A DNA stretch of 64,000 bases from Robbsia sp. KACC 23696 (GTDB lineage Bacteria > Pseudomonadota > Gammaproteobacteria > Burkholderiales > Burkholderiaceae). How positions within the stretch are numbered: position 1 is the stretch's first letter; each line of letters opens with the position of its first letter. The stretch lies in contig NZ_CP156626.1 in assembly GCF_039852015.1 (NCBI RefSeq), positions 1,708,249 through 1,772,248 on the forward strand, read 5' to 3'. The position numbers and the translations under genes were made by a program. This document shows positions 31,505-40,658 of the stretch, piece after piece. The notes under the pieces were generated by a model that was given only the letters and a program-made list of their open reading frames with translations, was not told the DNA's origin and did no database searches.

Positions 31505-34263
31505 GGTATCGCCCCACGCGCACCGCTTGCTCCGCTCGCACCCTCGCGCCGTGGCGTGATCGTGCGCACCGCGGGACTGTCGTCTTGCTTGTCCGCCTGC
31601 GCACCGGTCGGCAGCCCGGCACGCGATGTTGCACCGACCCCTCCGGCACAGACCAGCGGCCCGATCGTTTGCAGCGCACCATCCGGCGCGCGCGCGTAAT
31701 CGAAGCGAACCTCGCAGCTGCGCTGGCCGTCGGTGATGCGTAGCCGGTTCGAGGCTTGCAGCCCATCGACGAACGTCTGCCCGTCATAGCCGACAATCGT
31801 TTCCTTTCCCGTGCTCAGATTGATGACCCTAAGACCCGGCGCCAGCGGCAGCCGATTTTCGTCGATCAGCGTAATCGATGCGGCGTCATAGCGCCCGATG
31901 CCGAAGTGGCCCAGCACGCCGGCACGCGATTCCGGTACCAGGTCGATCGCGGTCGATGACACCTGCGCATCGGCGGGCAACTTCATCGCATCGATGCTGA
32001 CCTGGTTGTGCTGATAGGCGTTGAGATCCGGGATCAGCAGCAGGCCGCGCGAATTCGTCTCGCCGATCACGCGGTTCTGGTGCAGGACGGGGATGCCTTT
32101 GACGCCGTCGGTCGACACCAGCGCGAACGCGTCGTCGATGCGACGTGAGAGCAGGACCGCGCCGTCCATCAAGGCGATGGCGCCCTGCAGATCGAGCGAG
32201 GTGTTGACATGCCCTTGGAACGATTGTGCGACCGCCGTTACTTCGCCCGCATTGCCAATATACGAAACCTGGCCCTGATCGTATCCCAGCGTGCCCGCAT
32301 GACCGTGCTGGACGGCCCAACCGAAACCGCCGGCATAGTCGGACGGACGCGTGGCGCTCACATTATAGGAATCGACACCATTCTGACGTCCCGCCGTCGC
32401 ATTGATCGACGTGCCGCTGCCGCCGCTGCGACTGCTACCCAGTCCGAAGTTCATCGACACGAAGAAGCCATTGCTCGGCTGATCGCCAAAATCCTTGAAT
32501 AAGGACAAGTTGATCGATCCTACCGTGCCGACACTGACCACATAGGAAAGCGAACCGATGCGTGAACTTGGCCCAGAGCGTTGCCGCAAGCCGATATAGC
32601 TGAGCGCCATGGACTGCCGCTTCAGAAAGGGCAGCGATACCGTCGCACGATCTTGCGCCGTCGGAACGATGTCGCCTTCGCGCGCGGCGGTATCGCCGTA
32701 ATTGCCGAGCGTGCGAATCGTCTCTGCATTGACCGAGAAATTCTGGCGAATCAATTGATAGCCCAGATCGATCTGCTGCCCGGCATACTTGCCGGCGCTG
32801 ACGGCCAGCGCGCCGTTGAAGACGCCAGCCTGACCCAGGCGAACGAGGCCGCCGGCGCCCAGCACGCCCTGGCCCGGCATCAGCTCTGCATGGCTGTTTA
32901 GCGTGATTTCGGAGGTATAGCCGTAGGCGGTCGTCTGACTGATGACCGGGCGCGCATCGTAGTCGAACGACGACAGACCGTAGTTGCGTCGCAGAAAGCC
33001 GGCTTCCACCGAATAGCTGGTGAGTCCGGCCGCCAACAGCCGCGTATCGACGTATAGCGGCACTGACGTACTGATCGTGCGCCCGAGCGCGTCGCGCGTC
33101 ACGACCGTGGCGACGCCGGCGCCGGAGATGCCCGGCACCTGATTCAGCACGAAGGGCCCGGTGGGCACTTGCGAGCTGAACTGGCGAATATCGTTGATAT
33201 AGAGATCGACCGATGACGGTACGGCCGTCGTCCCGCGCAGGCTTGGAATCGGATAGGTGATCAAATCGGGGCGCAGCGCGAAATTGCTGCGCCATTGCAC
33301 GCCGCCCATCCGCAACGAGCGCGACCAGCCGAGCGAGGATGACAAGGTGTCGCCGACCAGCAACGTCGAGAGCGTGTCCTGTTTCGATCGGGTCCACGAT
33401 GTGTCGTAGCGCGTGAAGCGAGTCTGGCTCCGACCCACGTCGAGGATGCCGGTCAGGCTGAAGACGCCCGTCGGCGCGAAGTAGCGGAACTCGTCGAGCA
33501 TCGACGTGCGCCATTGCGGCGTGGTCTGGCTATAGAGGTCATAGTTGATGACCAGACCACGCTGCGATGTCGCCGTCGACGGTGCGGCCACCGAGCGCGC
33601 GTTCAGCGTGCTGGGCTGCCGCAACGCGTCGGGCACTTGCAGAGCGACGCTCTGGCGCGCCGCGTCGAACGTATAGCGCAGGCCGGTCAAGCTATCGAGC
33701 GGGACGTCGGGCTGCGCGGTGAGGCCGAGCCGGTCGGTCAGGATTCCCAGGTCGCGCAGATCCCGCCCGCTTGCCGACAACCGGCCCGCGCGCGAAACGA
33801 AGCGCGCGATCAAGCCGGTCGCCTCGCCATTGATCGTCACGTCCAGATAGAGCTCTTGCGGCGCTGCGGAGCCGTCGCCAGCCGGCTTTTGTGGCGGCGC
33901 GCCGCCACCCAGATCGAGGCCCCCGGCGCGGGCATCGCCGACGTTGCCGGCGCCGTTCCCCTGCGCGGGCGATTCAGGTGGGGGCGATCGCGGTGTGCGT
34001 TCGATCGTCGGCGGCGTATCGCCGTTGCCTGCCGGCGTCGTCCCGACCGCACCGGCCACGTTTGCCGGACTTTGCGGCTGCGGGGCGTTGGACGAGGCGG
34101 TCGAATTCGCAGGCATGGCCGTTTGCGCCAGTACGTTAGGGGACGTCAGGCACGCGCCCAACAGCGGCAAGGCGGCCAGTGCGCCGGGATACCAGGCCGG
34201 TGTACTGCACGTGACGTCACCGCTGCCGGTCTCGCCGAAGACGCTGCGCTTACCTCGACGCAT
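31501..34263 (-). CDS. csuD: Csu-type fimbrial outer-membrane usher
   Basis: A 920-residue outer-membrane usher. After a signal region come about 100 Pro/Gly/Asn-rich residues, then the N-terminal domain (LYLDVTINGEATGLIARF), the beta-barrel with the plug, and C-terminal periplasmic domains (GQTFVDGLQASNRLRI, CEVRFDYARAPDG). Ushers take chaperone-bound subunits and polymerise them across the outer membrane. I used the ATG at 34263, which overlaps the chaperone stop by 14 bases; an in-frame start at 34323 is deeper inside the chaperone gene. The long Pro-rich linker before the N-terminal domain is unusual. Confidence 0.9.
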   Translation of the reverse strand: MRRGKRSVFGETGSGDVTCSTPAWYPGALAALPLLGACLTSPNVLAQTAMPANSTASSNAPQPQSPANVAGAVGTTPAGNGDTPPTIERTPRSPPPESPAQGNGAGNVGDARAGGLDLGGGAPPQKPAGDGSAAPQELYLDVTINGEATGLIARFVSRAGRLSASGRDLRDLGILTDRLGLTAQPDVPLDSLTGLRYTFDAARQSVALQVPDALRQPSTLNARSVAAPSTATSQRGLVINYDLYSQTTPQWRTSMLDEFRYFAPTGVFSLTGILDVGRSQTRFTRYDTSWTRSKQDTLSTLLVGDTLSSSLGWSRSLRMGGVQWRSNFALRPDLITYPIPSLRGTTAVPSSVDLYINDIRQFSSQVPTGPFVLNQVPGISGAGVATVVTRDALGRTISTSVPLYVDTRLLAAGLTSYSVEAGFLRRNYGLSSFDYDARPVISQTTAYGYTSEITLNSHAELMPGQGVLGAGGLVRLGQAGVFNGALAVSAGKYAGQQIDLGYQLIRQNFSVNAETIRTLGNYGDTAAREGDIVPTAQDRATVSLPFLKRQSMALSYIGLRQRSGPSSRIGSLSYVVSVGTVGSINLSLFKDFGDQPSNGFFVSMNFGLGSSRSGGSGTSINATAGRQNGVDSYNVSATRPSDYAGGFGWAVQHGHAGTLGYDQGQVSYIGNAGEVTAVAQSFQGHVNTSLDLQGAIALMDGAVLLSRRIDDAFALVSTDGVKGIPVLHQNRVIGETNSRGLLLIPDLNAYQHNQVSIDAMKLPADAQVSSTAIDLVPESRAGVLGHFGIGRYDAASITLIDENRLPLAPGLRVINLSTGKETIVGYDGQTFVDGLQASNRLRITDGQRSCEVRFDYARAPDGALQTIGPLVCAGGVGATSRAGLPTGAQADKQDDSPAVRTITPRREGASGASGARGAIP

Positions 34264-35122
34264 GCGCCGACGCCGGCACCGTCTCGGTGGACGGAGTGGG
34301 CAAGGAAGCGCCGACGGCGCCATGGGTCACGTTCACCTTCGCATCGCTGTTGGTGGCATTGATCATCGCGTGCAAGGACTCGGTCGCATCCAGGGTCGCA
34401 TCGGCGGGAATCGGCACGGCCCACTCCCGCGTTTGTCCGGCCAAGGCATAGCCAAGCAAGCCTTTGTTGATTTCATAACTGCGGCGCGCGTCCCCGATTT
34501 GCACATTGGCGATCTGCGCACGCCGCACGCCCTTGTTCGAAGCCCGCAGGATCCACTTGCCATTGCGTTGGAAAAGCTGCCAGTCCAGCGGCGGCACGGT
34601 GGCGGTCGATGCGGTGGCGCCCGCGCTGGCGGCGCGGCCGGCTTGCTCCATCGTGCCGGCGCTGCCTGCGATGAATACGGGGACCGAATAGCGCAAGCGG
34701 ATCGTGACACCACCGGACGGCGCTTCCGCTGGCGTCGGCAATTCGTCGATCAGCAGCCGATAGCTCTGTTCGAGCGGCGCGGGCGTGGCCGTCCGTCGCA
34801 CGAGGCGAACCAACTGCTCGGAATGCGGGGCGATCTGAATCAGCGGGGGGCTGGCGATGAGATCCGTGGTGGGGGACAGTTGGTCCTGTCCGTCGGCCTG
34901 ATCCCAGAGAAAGACACGGACCTGACCATAGAGCGGTTGATCGCCGGGATTGCGCAAGGTCAGACCGACCGCGGTCGTCTGCGTATCGAATTCAACGGTG
35001 ACGGGCGAAATCTGCAAACTGGCCGCCGAGGCCTGACCGCCGGCCCAGAGAATCGCCAGCATGCAGTACGCGGCCCACCGCACCCAGGTGCGGTCTCTGT
35101 GCGCGCCACCTGTTGTCTTCAT
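34250..35122 (-). CDS. csuC: Csu-type periplasmic pilus chaperone
   Basis: A 290-residue PapD-like chaperone. A signal peptide (AAYCMLAILWAGGQASA) is followed by two Ig-like domains: SLQISPVTVEFDTQTTAVGLTLRNPG, the subunit-docking strand region (IQIAPHSEQLVRLVRR), YRLLIDELP, then LRYSVPVFI and a second domain from WQLFQRNGKWILRASNKG. It caps pilins in the periplasm and delivers them to the usher. AAGGG precedes the ATG at 35122. Between the domains it has a short Ala/Ser/Thr insert. Confidence 0.9.
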   Translation of the reverse strand: MKTTGGAHRDRTWVRWAAYCMLAILWAGGQASAASLQISPVTVEFDTQTTAVGLTLRNPGDQPLYGQVRVFLWDQADGQDQLSPTTDLIASPPLIQIAPHSEQLVRLVRRTATPAPLEQSYRLLIDELPTPAEAPSGGVTIRLRYSVPVFIAGSAGTMEQAGRAASAGATASTATVPPLDWQLFQRNGKWILRASNKGVRRAQIANVQIGDARRSYEINKGLLGYALAGQTREWAVPIPADATLDATESLHAMINATNSDAKVNVTHGAVGASLPTPSTETVPASAHASR

Positions 35123-35200
35123 GTTTCTACCCTTATCCGCCGGAGTGCTTCGGGTAGCATGCGGGGCGCTCCACGCCATCGCATGCAGCGGTGTTGACGA

Positions 35201-35737
35201 TCAGAAGTAGACTGTCGCCGTCACCGTCGTTTGATATGTGTCCGGACGCGGCGTCGTTGTCTGGGTCGGCACTTGGCCATAGACCGTCAATGATTGCGTC
35301 GCGCCGCTTCCAGTACCTGCCACGGTATTCGTGCCTTGCGTATTGCCCCAGACCGTCGTGCGGCCCGTATCGGAATACAACTGGAAAGGGACCGTCGCGG
35401 TATTGCCGGTTGCCGTACCCGTCATCAGACGCGCGGTGACAGTCGAGCCTGTCACCGTGCCTGCATCGAGGCCGACGTTATAGGGCGTCGTGTTGGTGCA
35501 ATTGACCGTCAACGCGGACTGCTGGTTGATCGCCGTCGTCAGCACGCCGCTGGTCCCGAAGTTCAACGCGGTGGCGGCGATCGTGCAGTTTGCCTGCAGC
35601 GTCAGGGACACGAGGAAGGTGGCCGTTGCCGTGCCGTTCGTATAAACCGCCGCATGGGATACCGACGGCACGATTGCCAGCGTTGAAGCGGCAACAACGG
35701 CGACGATCGCCGTGGCAGGATGCAAAAACTTTTTCAC
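35201..35737 (-). CDS. Csu-type major pilin, spore coat U domain
   Basis: A 178-residue secreted protein with a GTG start (GGAG upstream). The signal ends PSVSHAAVY, followed by one SCPU domain: TATFLVSLTLQANCTIAATALNFG, the second Cys in ALTVNCTNTTPYNVGLDAG, LMTGTATGNTATVPFQLYSD and the ending TTVTATVYF. It matches the CsuA/B rod subunit. It is first in the operon with a 78-base gap before the chaperone, typical of a highly expressed structural gene. Only one such pilin is in the operon; Acinetobacter csu has three. Confidence 0.9.
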   Translation of the reverse strand: MKKFLHPATAIVAVVAASTLAIVPSVSHAAVYTNGTATATFLVSLTLQANCTIAATALNFGTSGVLTTAINQQSALTVNCTNTTPYNVGLDAGTVTGSTVTARLMTGTATGNTATVPFQLYSDTGRTTVWGNTQGTNTVAGTGSGATQSLTVYGQVPTQTTTPRPDTYQTTVTATVYF

Positions 35738-36104
35738 GATCGACTCCGCGCCATCTCAGTCAGAACTAACAGGGAACATTAAGAGTTTGCCGTCGTATCG
35801 GTGCTTCGATTCGGGAGCGATCCGGTTTATCGTCGGCGTGAACGCAGTTTATGATGTGCGCTTTCGCGGGACAAACAGATTATCGCATTGCGGTTATTCC
35901 ATTTGCATTATAGCGACAGTTTATCTTATTACGGTTCGAATCGCTTTTCGATTAAATGAAACGATTGTTTAAATAAAGGGTTTCATAAGATAGATAATTG
36001 ATATTTGGTATTTTTATTCAAACGAGTGATTCTTTTGCTTAACGTCGTTTGTGAAAATAACGGATCGCACCGTCGGCTTACATAGGACGAATGGCGGGCA
36101 AACA
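35738..36104. other. AT-rich intergenic region upstream of the pilus operon
   Basis: About 370 bases holding the pilus operon promoter. Bases 35860-36060 are strikingly AT-rich compared with everything around (for example TTATCTTATTACGG, AAATAAAGGGTTTCATAA). No gene is seen. AT-rich promoters of surface-adhesin operons are often bound by H-NS-like silencers. Confidence 0.5.
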
Positions 36105-36330
36105 ATGAATATCAGCACCGTTGCGCGCGTTGGCCGGCCTCTCACACGACACGGCGGCGATACAGATGTTCGAGAACGCCATTTGGCATCGTGCACTTGT
36201 CGTGGCGTAAGAGCGTGGGGACTGGGAGGACACCGTCCGCCACCATACGCGAGGGTCGGCGAATCTGCTAAACCAGGCGGCGATCTATATTGCCGGAACG
36301 ACGGGCATTCCTGTGCTGGAGCCCGTGTGA
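36105..36330 (+). pseudogene. Possible gene remnant with frameshift and stop
   Basis: An ATG at 36105 opens MNISTVAR; after a frame change near 36125 the reading continues ALAGLSHDTAAIQMF, then ENAIWHRALVVA and a TAA at 36208. Reading on in the same frame gives ERGDWEDTVRHH and then NLLNQAAIYIAGTTG before a TGA at 36328. The composition (amphipathic, few rare residues) is protein-like over both stretches, which suggests a decayed small gene. I do not recognise the family, and chance remains possible. Confidence 0.35.
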
Positions 36331-36506
36331 GGTGTCCCTATCTCGTAAGACAACTCCTACATCCGAATAGGTAAAGTACTGATGTCGAAAACGGGGTTTT
36401 AGCGGGATACTGCCGACACGTCATCGATCCGACCGCTGGGGTGGGATCAGGTAGACAGGGTGACGGGTATTGACGCATCAGACGCCCAAGGGCGGAAGGA
36501 GGCGAG

Positions 36507-36689
36507 ATGAACAAGGACCAAGTGGCAGGCCGCGCGAAAGAGCTGGCCGGCAAGGCAAAGTCGATGATTGGCCAAGCGACCAATCGACCGGGCACGGAAG
36601 TGAAGGGTCGGGCGCAGGAATTGGGCGGCAAAGCCCAGGCCGCATTCGGTGACGCCAAGGACAAGATCAAAAAGGCCGATTCGCACTGA
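36507..36689 (+). CDS. CsbD family stress protein
   Basis: A 60-residue hydrophilic protein (MNKDQVAGRAKELAGKAKSM, then VKGRAQELGGKAQAAFGDAK) with the doubled KGxxxxxxGKxxxxxGD repeat of CsbD. AGGAGG precedes the ATG. Members are general stress proteins with no defined activity. A terminator follows closely, so this is a single-gene unit. Confidence 0.92.
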   Translation: MNKDQVAGRAKELAGKAKSMIGQATNRPGTEVKGRAQELGGKAQAAFGDAKDKIKKADSH

Positions 36690-37130
36690 CGATCGTCCTT
36701 AGGAACAAAAGGCAAGTAGGAGACGATGTGAATGACGTAACCGGCATCAGACCGGTGAAGGGCGACTTCCAAGAAGTCGCCCTTTTTTATTGTGCGCGCC
36801 GCCGATCCCGTGTGCGCGCACCGTTTCCTGTCGCCCCCGCCCGGTCATTCGACGCAATGCGCGTCTATCAGACCCATCGCGACGTGTCGCTCCGCTACGT
36901 TTGCCGATGGCTAAGTCTCGTCCGATAAAAACCGCGCCGTTCCGGTCATTTTGCGTTGTCGGCCCGCAAGGGTTGGCGCGAGGCGTGCCGGGCTGCTATC
37001 CTCGACCTCCGATTTCCCGCGTCACGCCTGCGCTGTCGCCGCGTGAATGCCGTGCTGCACCTGCTTATCTGTTGCACCCGCGCCTGCCGGCCGATTCCCG
37101 TCGGCGCGCAACCTCGTTCAAGAGTGTCTC
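36690..37130. other. Intergenic region between CsbD and MATE genes
   Basis: About 440 bases. It holds the CsbD terminator (36758-36788) and, further on, a promoter candidate with TGCTATCCT near 36992 for the MATE gene. No credible coding sequence was seen. Confidence 0.45.
36758..36788 (+). terminator. Rho-independent terminator after CsbD gene
   Basis: AAGGGCGACTTC (36758-36769), loop CAA, GAAGTCGCCCTT (36773-36784), then T residues: a perfect 12-bp stem. Confidence 0.9.
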
Positions 37131-38693
37131 ATGTCGTATCCGAATCGTTCCCCCCGCGCTGTCACGCGTCTTCTCACGCTCCCTTTCGCGACCTTGGCAA
37201 GACTGTCCCCGTCTTTTCTCCGTCTCGATACGCCGGAGCGACGTACCGAAGTCCGTGCGCTCTTGCCTCTGGCGCTGCCCTTGATTGCCACGCAGTTAGC
37301 TGCAATGGCAATGAATGTGGTCGATGTGATTTTGGCGGGACATCTCGGGCCTGCGGTGTTGGCGCCCGTTGCGATCGGTTCGGGTGTATGGGCGCTGGCG
37401 ATCATTGCGGTGAGCGGGCTGATGTCGGCCTTGCCGGCGGCAGTAGCGCACCTCGTCGGTGCCGGGCGGCCGCAGGAGATCTGGCCGCTGTTTCGGCAGG
37501 CAAGCGTCTTGGGGATCGTGTTTGGTGGCGCACTGTCGCTGATCCTGTGGTTCGGCGGCCCGCCGTTGATCGTGGCCTTCGGTGTCACACCGGACCTGGC
37601 ACGGGACGCGGGCCATTTTCTGCACGCCATCGCGGCAGGCGCTCCCGCGTTAGGGCTTTATTTTGCCTGCCGGGGTGTGTCGGAAGGGCTGTCGATGCCA
37701 CGCCCCAGTCTGGCGTTCGGCTTGCTGGGCCCGGTCTTGCTGGTGCCGATCGGTTATACCTTGATGTATGGTGCCGGGCCGATTCCGGCGATGGGCGTTG
37801 TGGGTTGCGGACTCGCCACGGCGATCGTCGAATGGATTATCGGGCTCGGCTTTTTCTATTACATCGTTGTCAATCGGCGATATGCGAGCATCCGGGAGTC
37901 CGCCGCCGCAAAGGGGAGGGCCGACCCGCGCGCGGCCGCGGTGCTGGCGCACAGCGATTCCCGCATTGCACCCACAACGTGGCGCGATCTCATTCGTAAC
38001 GGTCTTCCAAGCAGCATCACGTGGTTGCTGGAGGGCAGTCTGTTTATCGCGACGGCATTGGTGATAGGACGACTCGGCGATACGGCGGTGTCGATGCATC
38101 AGATTGCGTTGAACGTCGCGTCGCTCACTTTCATGATTCCGTTGGGAATGTCGATGGCGATTTCGGTGCGCGTCGCCGGTGCGCGCGGTCGGAACGACGT
38201 CGAAGGCGCGCGGATCGCCGGACAGGTCGGGATCGTGCTGGCGCTTCGCGTTCAGTGCGTGCCGATTTTGATGATGTTGCTGTTGCCGGTGCCGATCATC
38301 GGCCTCTATACCGGCGACGCGACGGTGGCGGCTGGGGCGGTCGTATTGCTCCGGTTGGCCGGCCTTTTCCAGTTGTCGGATGCCTTGCAGGTCACGGCCA
38401 ACGGCGCGCTGCGCGGCTACAAGGACACGCGAATGCCGATGATCATCACCTTGTTCGCGTATTGGTGCGTCGGTATGCCCGCGGGTATTTGGTTATGTTT
38501 GGGGCTGGATTGGGGCCCGGCAGGAATGTGGTGCGGACTGGTTGTCGGTCTAACGGTGTCGGCCGTGCTGCTGACCCGACGCTTCGTGCGTACGAGCCGC
38601 GCCGAGGTGCTGCAGCATCGCGCGGGTCAATCCGGCGCCGAGGCCGAGGCCGCCGCCGCCGCCGTCACGCGCTCGGCAGCGTCCCCGTCCTAG
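37131..38693 (+). CDS. MATE family efflux transporter (NorM-like)
   Basis: A 520-residue inner-membrane protein with about twelve helices in two homologous halves. The N-terminal half includes LPLIATQLAAMAMNVVDVIL and GPAVLAPVAIGSG. The second half begins near GLPSSITWLLEGSLFIATAL, with LGDTAVSMHQIALNVAS and TANGALRGYKDTRMPM, the conserved MATE pattern. It exports cationic compounds against sodium or proton gradients. The start at 37131 fits the family N-terminus, and the frame is open further up without homology. The last 25 residues are Ala/Glu-rich. Confidence 0.93.
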   Translation: MSYPNRSPRAVTRLLTLPFATLARLSPSFLRLDTPERRTEVRALLPLALPLIATQLAAMAMNVVDVILAGHLGPAVLAPVAIGSGVWALAIIAVSGLMSALPAAVAHLVGAGRPQEIWPLFRQASVLGIVFGGALSLILWFGGPPLIVAFGVTPDLARDAGHFLHAIAAGAPALGLYFACRGVSEGLSMPRPSLAFGLLGPVLLVPIGYTLMYGAGPIPAMGVVGCGLATAIVEWIIGLGFFYYIVVNRRYASIRESAAAKGRADPRAAAVLAHSDSRIAPTTWRDLIRNGLPSSITWLLEGSLFIATALVIGRLGDTAVSMHQIALNVASLTFMIPLGMSMAISVRVAGARGRNDVEGARIAGQVGIVLALRVQCVPILMMLLLPVPIIGLYTGDATVAAGAVVLLRLAGLFQLSDALQVTANGALRGYKDTRMPMIITLFAYWCVGMPAGIWLCLGLDWGPAGMWCGLVVGLTVSAVLLTRRFVRTSRAEVLQHRAGQSGAEAEAAAAAVTRSAASPS

Positions 38694-38768
38694 GCGCGAA
38701 ACGCCGTGCCGGACGACAGCGTGCCCACGCGTGCTACTCTGAATCTGCCATGAAGAAAAGGAGCAGCA

Positions 38769-39503
38769 ATGTACGACACGACGACTGTAATGCGCCCGAG
38801 CGGCACCCGCCCGCGTTCCGCGCGGTCCATTCTGGCCTTTGCCGTATCGCTCAGCGTGGCATGCGGCCTCCAGGGAATGGCTAGCACTGCGTCTGCGCAA
38901 GGCGCGGTTGCGACGCACGCCACGGGCGCCACGCAACCGAAGGGCGGGATCGACGATAGTTCGCCGCAATCCCTGGTCGAAACCTTGTCGGCATCCATTT
39001 TGAATACCGTCAAGGCCGACCCGCAGATCAAGGCCGGCGATACGCGGCGAATCGAACAGGTCGTGAACACGCAGCTGTTGCCGTACACCGATTTCCGCAA
39101 GACAACCCGCCTGGCGCTCGGGCCTGCCTGGCGGACCGCCACCCCCGAGCAGCGCGACGAATTGGTCAAGCAATTCGAGCTGTTGTTGATCCATCTTTAC
39201 TCGGGTGCGGCAGCGAAGGTCGGCGATCAGACGGTCGATGTGCAACCGATGCGCGCCGCCGCAGACGCGACCGATGTGGTTGTACAGACGAATGTGATCA
39301 GCGGCGGCCAACCCTATCCGGTGGCCTACCGTTTGGAAAAGAGCGAAGCCGGCTGGCGAATCTACGACGTGAACGTGGCGAACCTTTGGTTGATCGCCGC
39401 CTACCGTCCGCAATTCTCATCGCAGGTTCAGGCGTCCGGCGTGCCCGGCTTGATCGCCTTTCTCAAACAGCGGAATCAGGATCTGACCCAGCAGGGCAAG
39501 TAA
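38769..39503 (+). CDS. mlaC: MlaC-type phospholipid-binding periplasmic protein
   Basis: A 244-residue protein. A signal peptide (AVSLSVACGLQGMASTASAQ) is followed by the MlaC/Ttg2D domain: LVETLSASILNTVKAD, RRIEQVVNTQLLPYTDFRKTT, AWRTATPEQRDELVKQFE, YPVAYRLEKSEAGWRIYDVNV and the C-terminal PGLIAFLKQRNQ. MlaC ferries phospholipids between the outer and inner membranes. AAGGAG precedes the ATG. No other mla genes (E, D, F, A) are adjacent, which is unusual because mlaC normally lies in that operon; this may be a second, solo copy. Confidence 0.87.
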   Translation: MYDTTTVMRPSGTRPRSARSILAFAVSLSVACGLQGMASTASAQGAVATHATGATQPKGGIDDSSPQSLVETLSASILNTVKADPQIKAGDTRRIEQVVNTQLLPYTDFRKTTRLALGPAWRTATPEQRDELVKQFELLLIHLYSGAAAKVGDQTVDVQPMRAAADATDVVVQTNVISGGQPYPVAYRLEKSEAGWRIYDVNVANLWLIAAYRPQFSSQVQASGVPGLIAFLKQRNQDLTQQGK

Positions 39504-39975
39504 GGCCCGACGATAGCGCGCGACGCCACGCCGGCGACTTCGCGCTGTCGCACCGCTCCCGTCGTTTTCTCCCCCTCAATGTTGTCCGCCTGCCCGAGCG
39601 CCCCCGGCGTGGGCACGTCGCGTGCTGCATGCTTCCCATCGTTCGGTTCTGCGCGGGACCGACGCGGGGGCGGCACACTCATCCGCGCAGCAAGAAATCT
39701 CCAGAAGGTGCAAAATGTCGCACCGCGCGAAGTCCATGCTTCCGCCTATTGCTTTTCTGCCCATTCTGAGGGTGGGGACGTCGGCGAGAACTTGACTATT
39801 TTGCTAGGAGATTTATACTTGACGAAAGTTGTCGGGATTAAGTGCCCGGCTTTCCGACGAAGAGGCAGGACCCTCGAATGGCCGTGGCGAGCAGCTAACG
39901 CACGTTTTGGACGGGGTAGTCCGCAGAAATTCATGCCTTGGCAGTCGAAACACTCTCTGAATGCGAGGCTCCACG
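39504..39975. other. Intergenic region and isc leader
   Basis: About 470 bases between mlaC and iscR. The first 290 show nothing recognisable. The isc promoter and IscR site follow at 39792-39839, and about 135 bases of untranslated leader precede iscR. Confidence 0.5.
39792..39839 (+). promoter_or_regulatory. isc operon promoter with candidate IscR type 1 site
   Basis: TTGACT (39792-39797) and TATACT (39814-39819) are 16 bases apart. Overlapping the -10 and running downstream, 39815-39839 reads ATA-CTTGAC, a six-base spacer, then TTGTCGGGAT, which fits the IscR type 1 pattern. IscR holding a 2Fe-2S cluster would repress its own operon here, as known in other proteobacteria. Confidence 0.75.
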
Positions 39976-40509
39976 ATGAGACTCACGACTAAAGGCCGTT
40001 TTGCTGTTACTGCGATGATCGATTTGGCGTTGCGTCAGGATCAAGGTCCGGTGACGCTCGCGGGCATCAGCCAGCGCCAAAAGATTTCGCTGTCGTATCT
40101 GGAACAATTGTTCGGTAAATTGCGCCGTCACGAAATTGTCGAGAGCGTGCGCGGGCCTGGAGGCGGGTACAATCTCGCCCGACGGGCGGCGGACGTGTCG
40201 GTTGCCGATATCATCATTGCCGTCGATGAGCCGATCGATGCGACGCAATGCGGCGGCAAAGGGGAATGCGAGGGCGCAAAGCAGTCCAGCGGCCATTGCA
40301 TGACCCACGAGCTGTGGTCGACGCTGAATCGCAAGATGGTCGAATATCTGGATTCGGTATCGCTGCAGGATCTGGTCGATCAGCAGGGTCAGGACCAGCC
40401 GGCAACGGTGGTGCGCGAGCGTCGTCAACCGGCGCAGAGCACGATCGAGCCGCCGGCACGCGTCGTGCCCCGGGGACCGAATTCGGTCTTCAATCTAGCG
40501 CGTTCCTGA
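39976..40509 (+). CDS. iscR: Iron-sulfur cluster regulator IscR (Rrf2 family)
   Basis: A 177-residue regulator. The winged helix begins MRLTTKGRFAVTAMIDLALR, with QRQKISLSYLEQLFGKLRRH and VRGPGGGYNLAR. The three cluster cysteines are in CGGKGECEGAKQSSGHC. The start at 39976 gives the standard N-terminus. It senses the Fe-S status of the cell and controls the operon it heads. The C-terminal 40 residues are Gln/Pro/Arg-rich and vary in the family. Confidence 0.96.
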   Translation: MRLTTKGRFAVTAMIDLALRQDQGPVTLAGISQRQKISLSYLEQLFGKLRRHEIVESVRGPGGGYNLARRAADVSVADIIIAVDEPIDATQCGGKGECEGAKQSSGHCMTHELWSTLNRKMVEYLDSVSLQDLVDQQGQDQPATVVRERRQPAQSTIEPPARVVPRGPNSVFNLARS

Positions 40510-40658
40510 CGCGACGGCAATAGGTACGCCAGCTTTCTCGTCCATTGGGCAAGTGAGCTGGTTCCGCGAGCACCGCATGGTCGGCGCGTCGCACCGGTTT
40601 TATAGGATGGCCGTCCGGTACGACGGTGCTTTCCTCAGAAGGTGGAGTACCCAAGATA

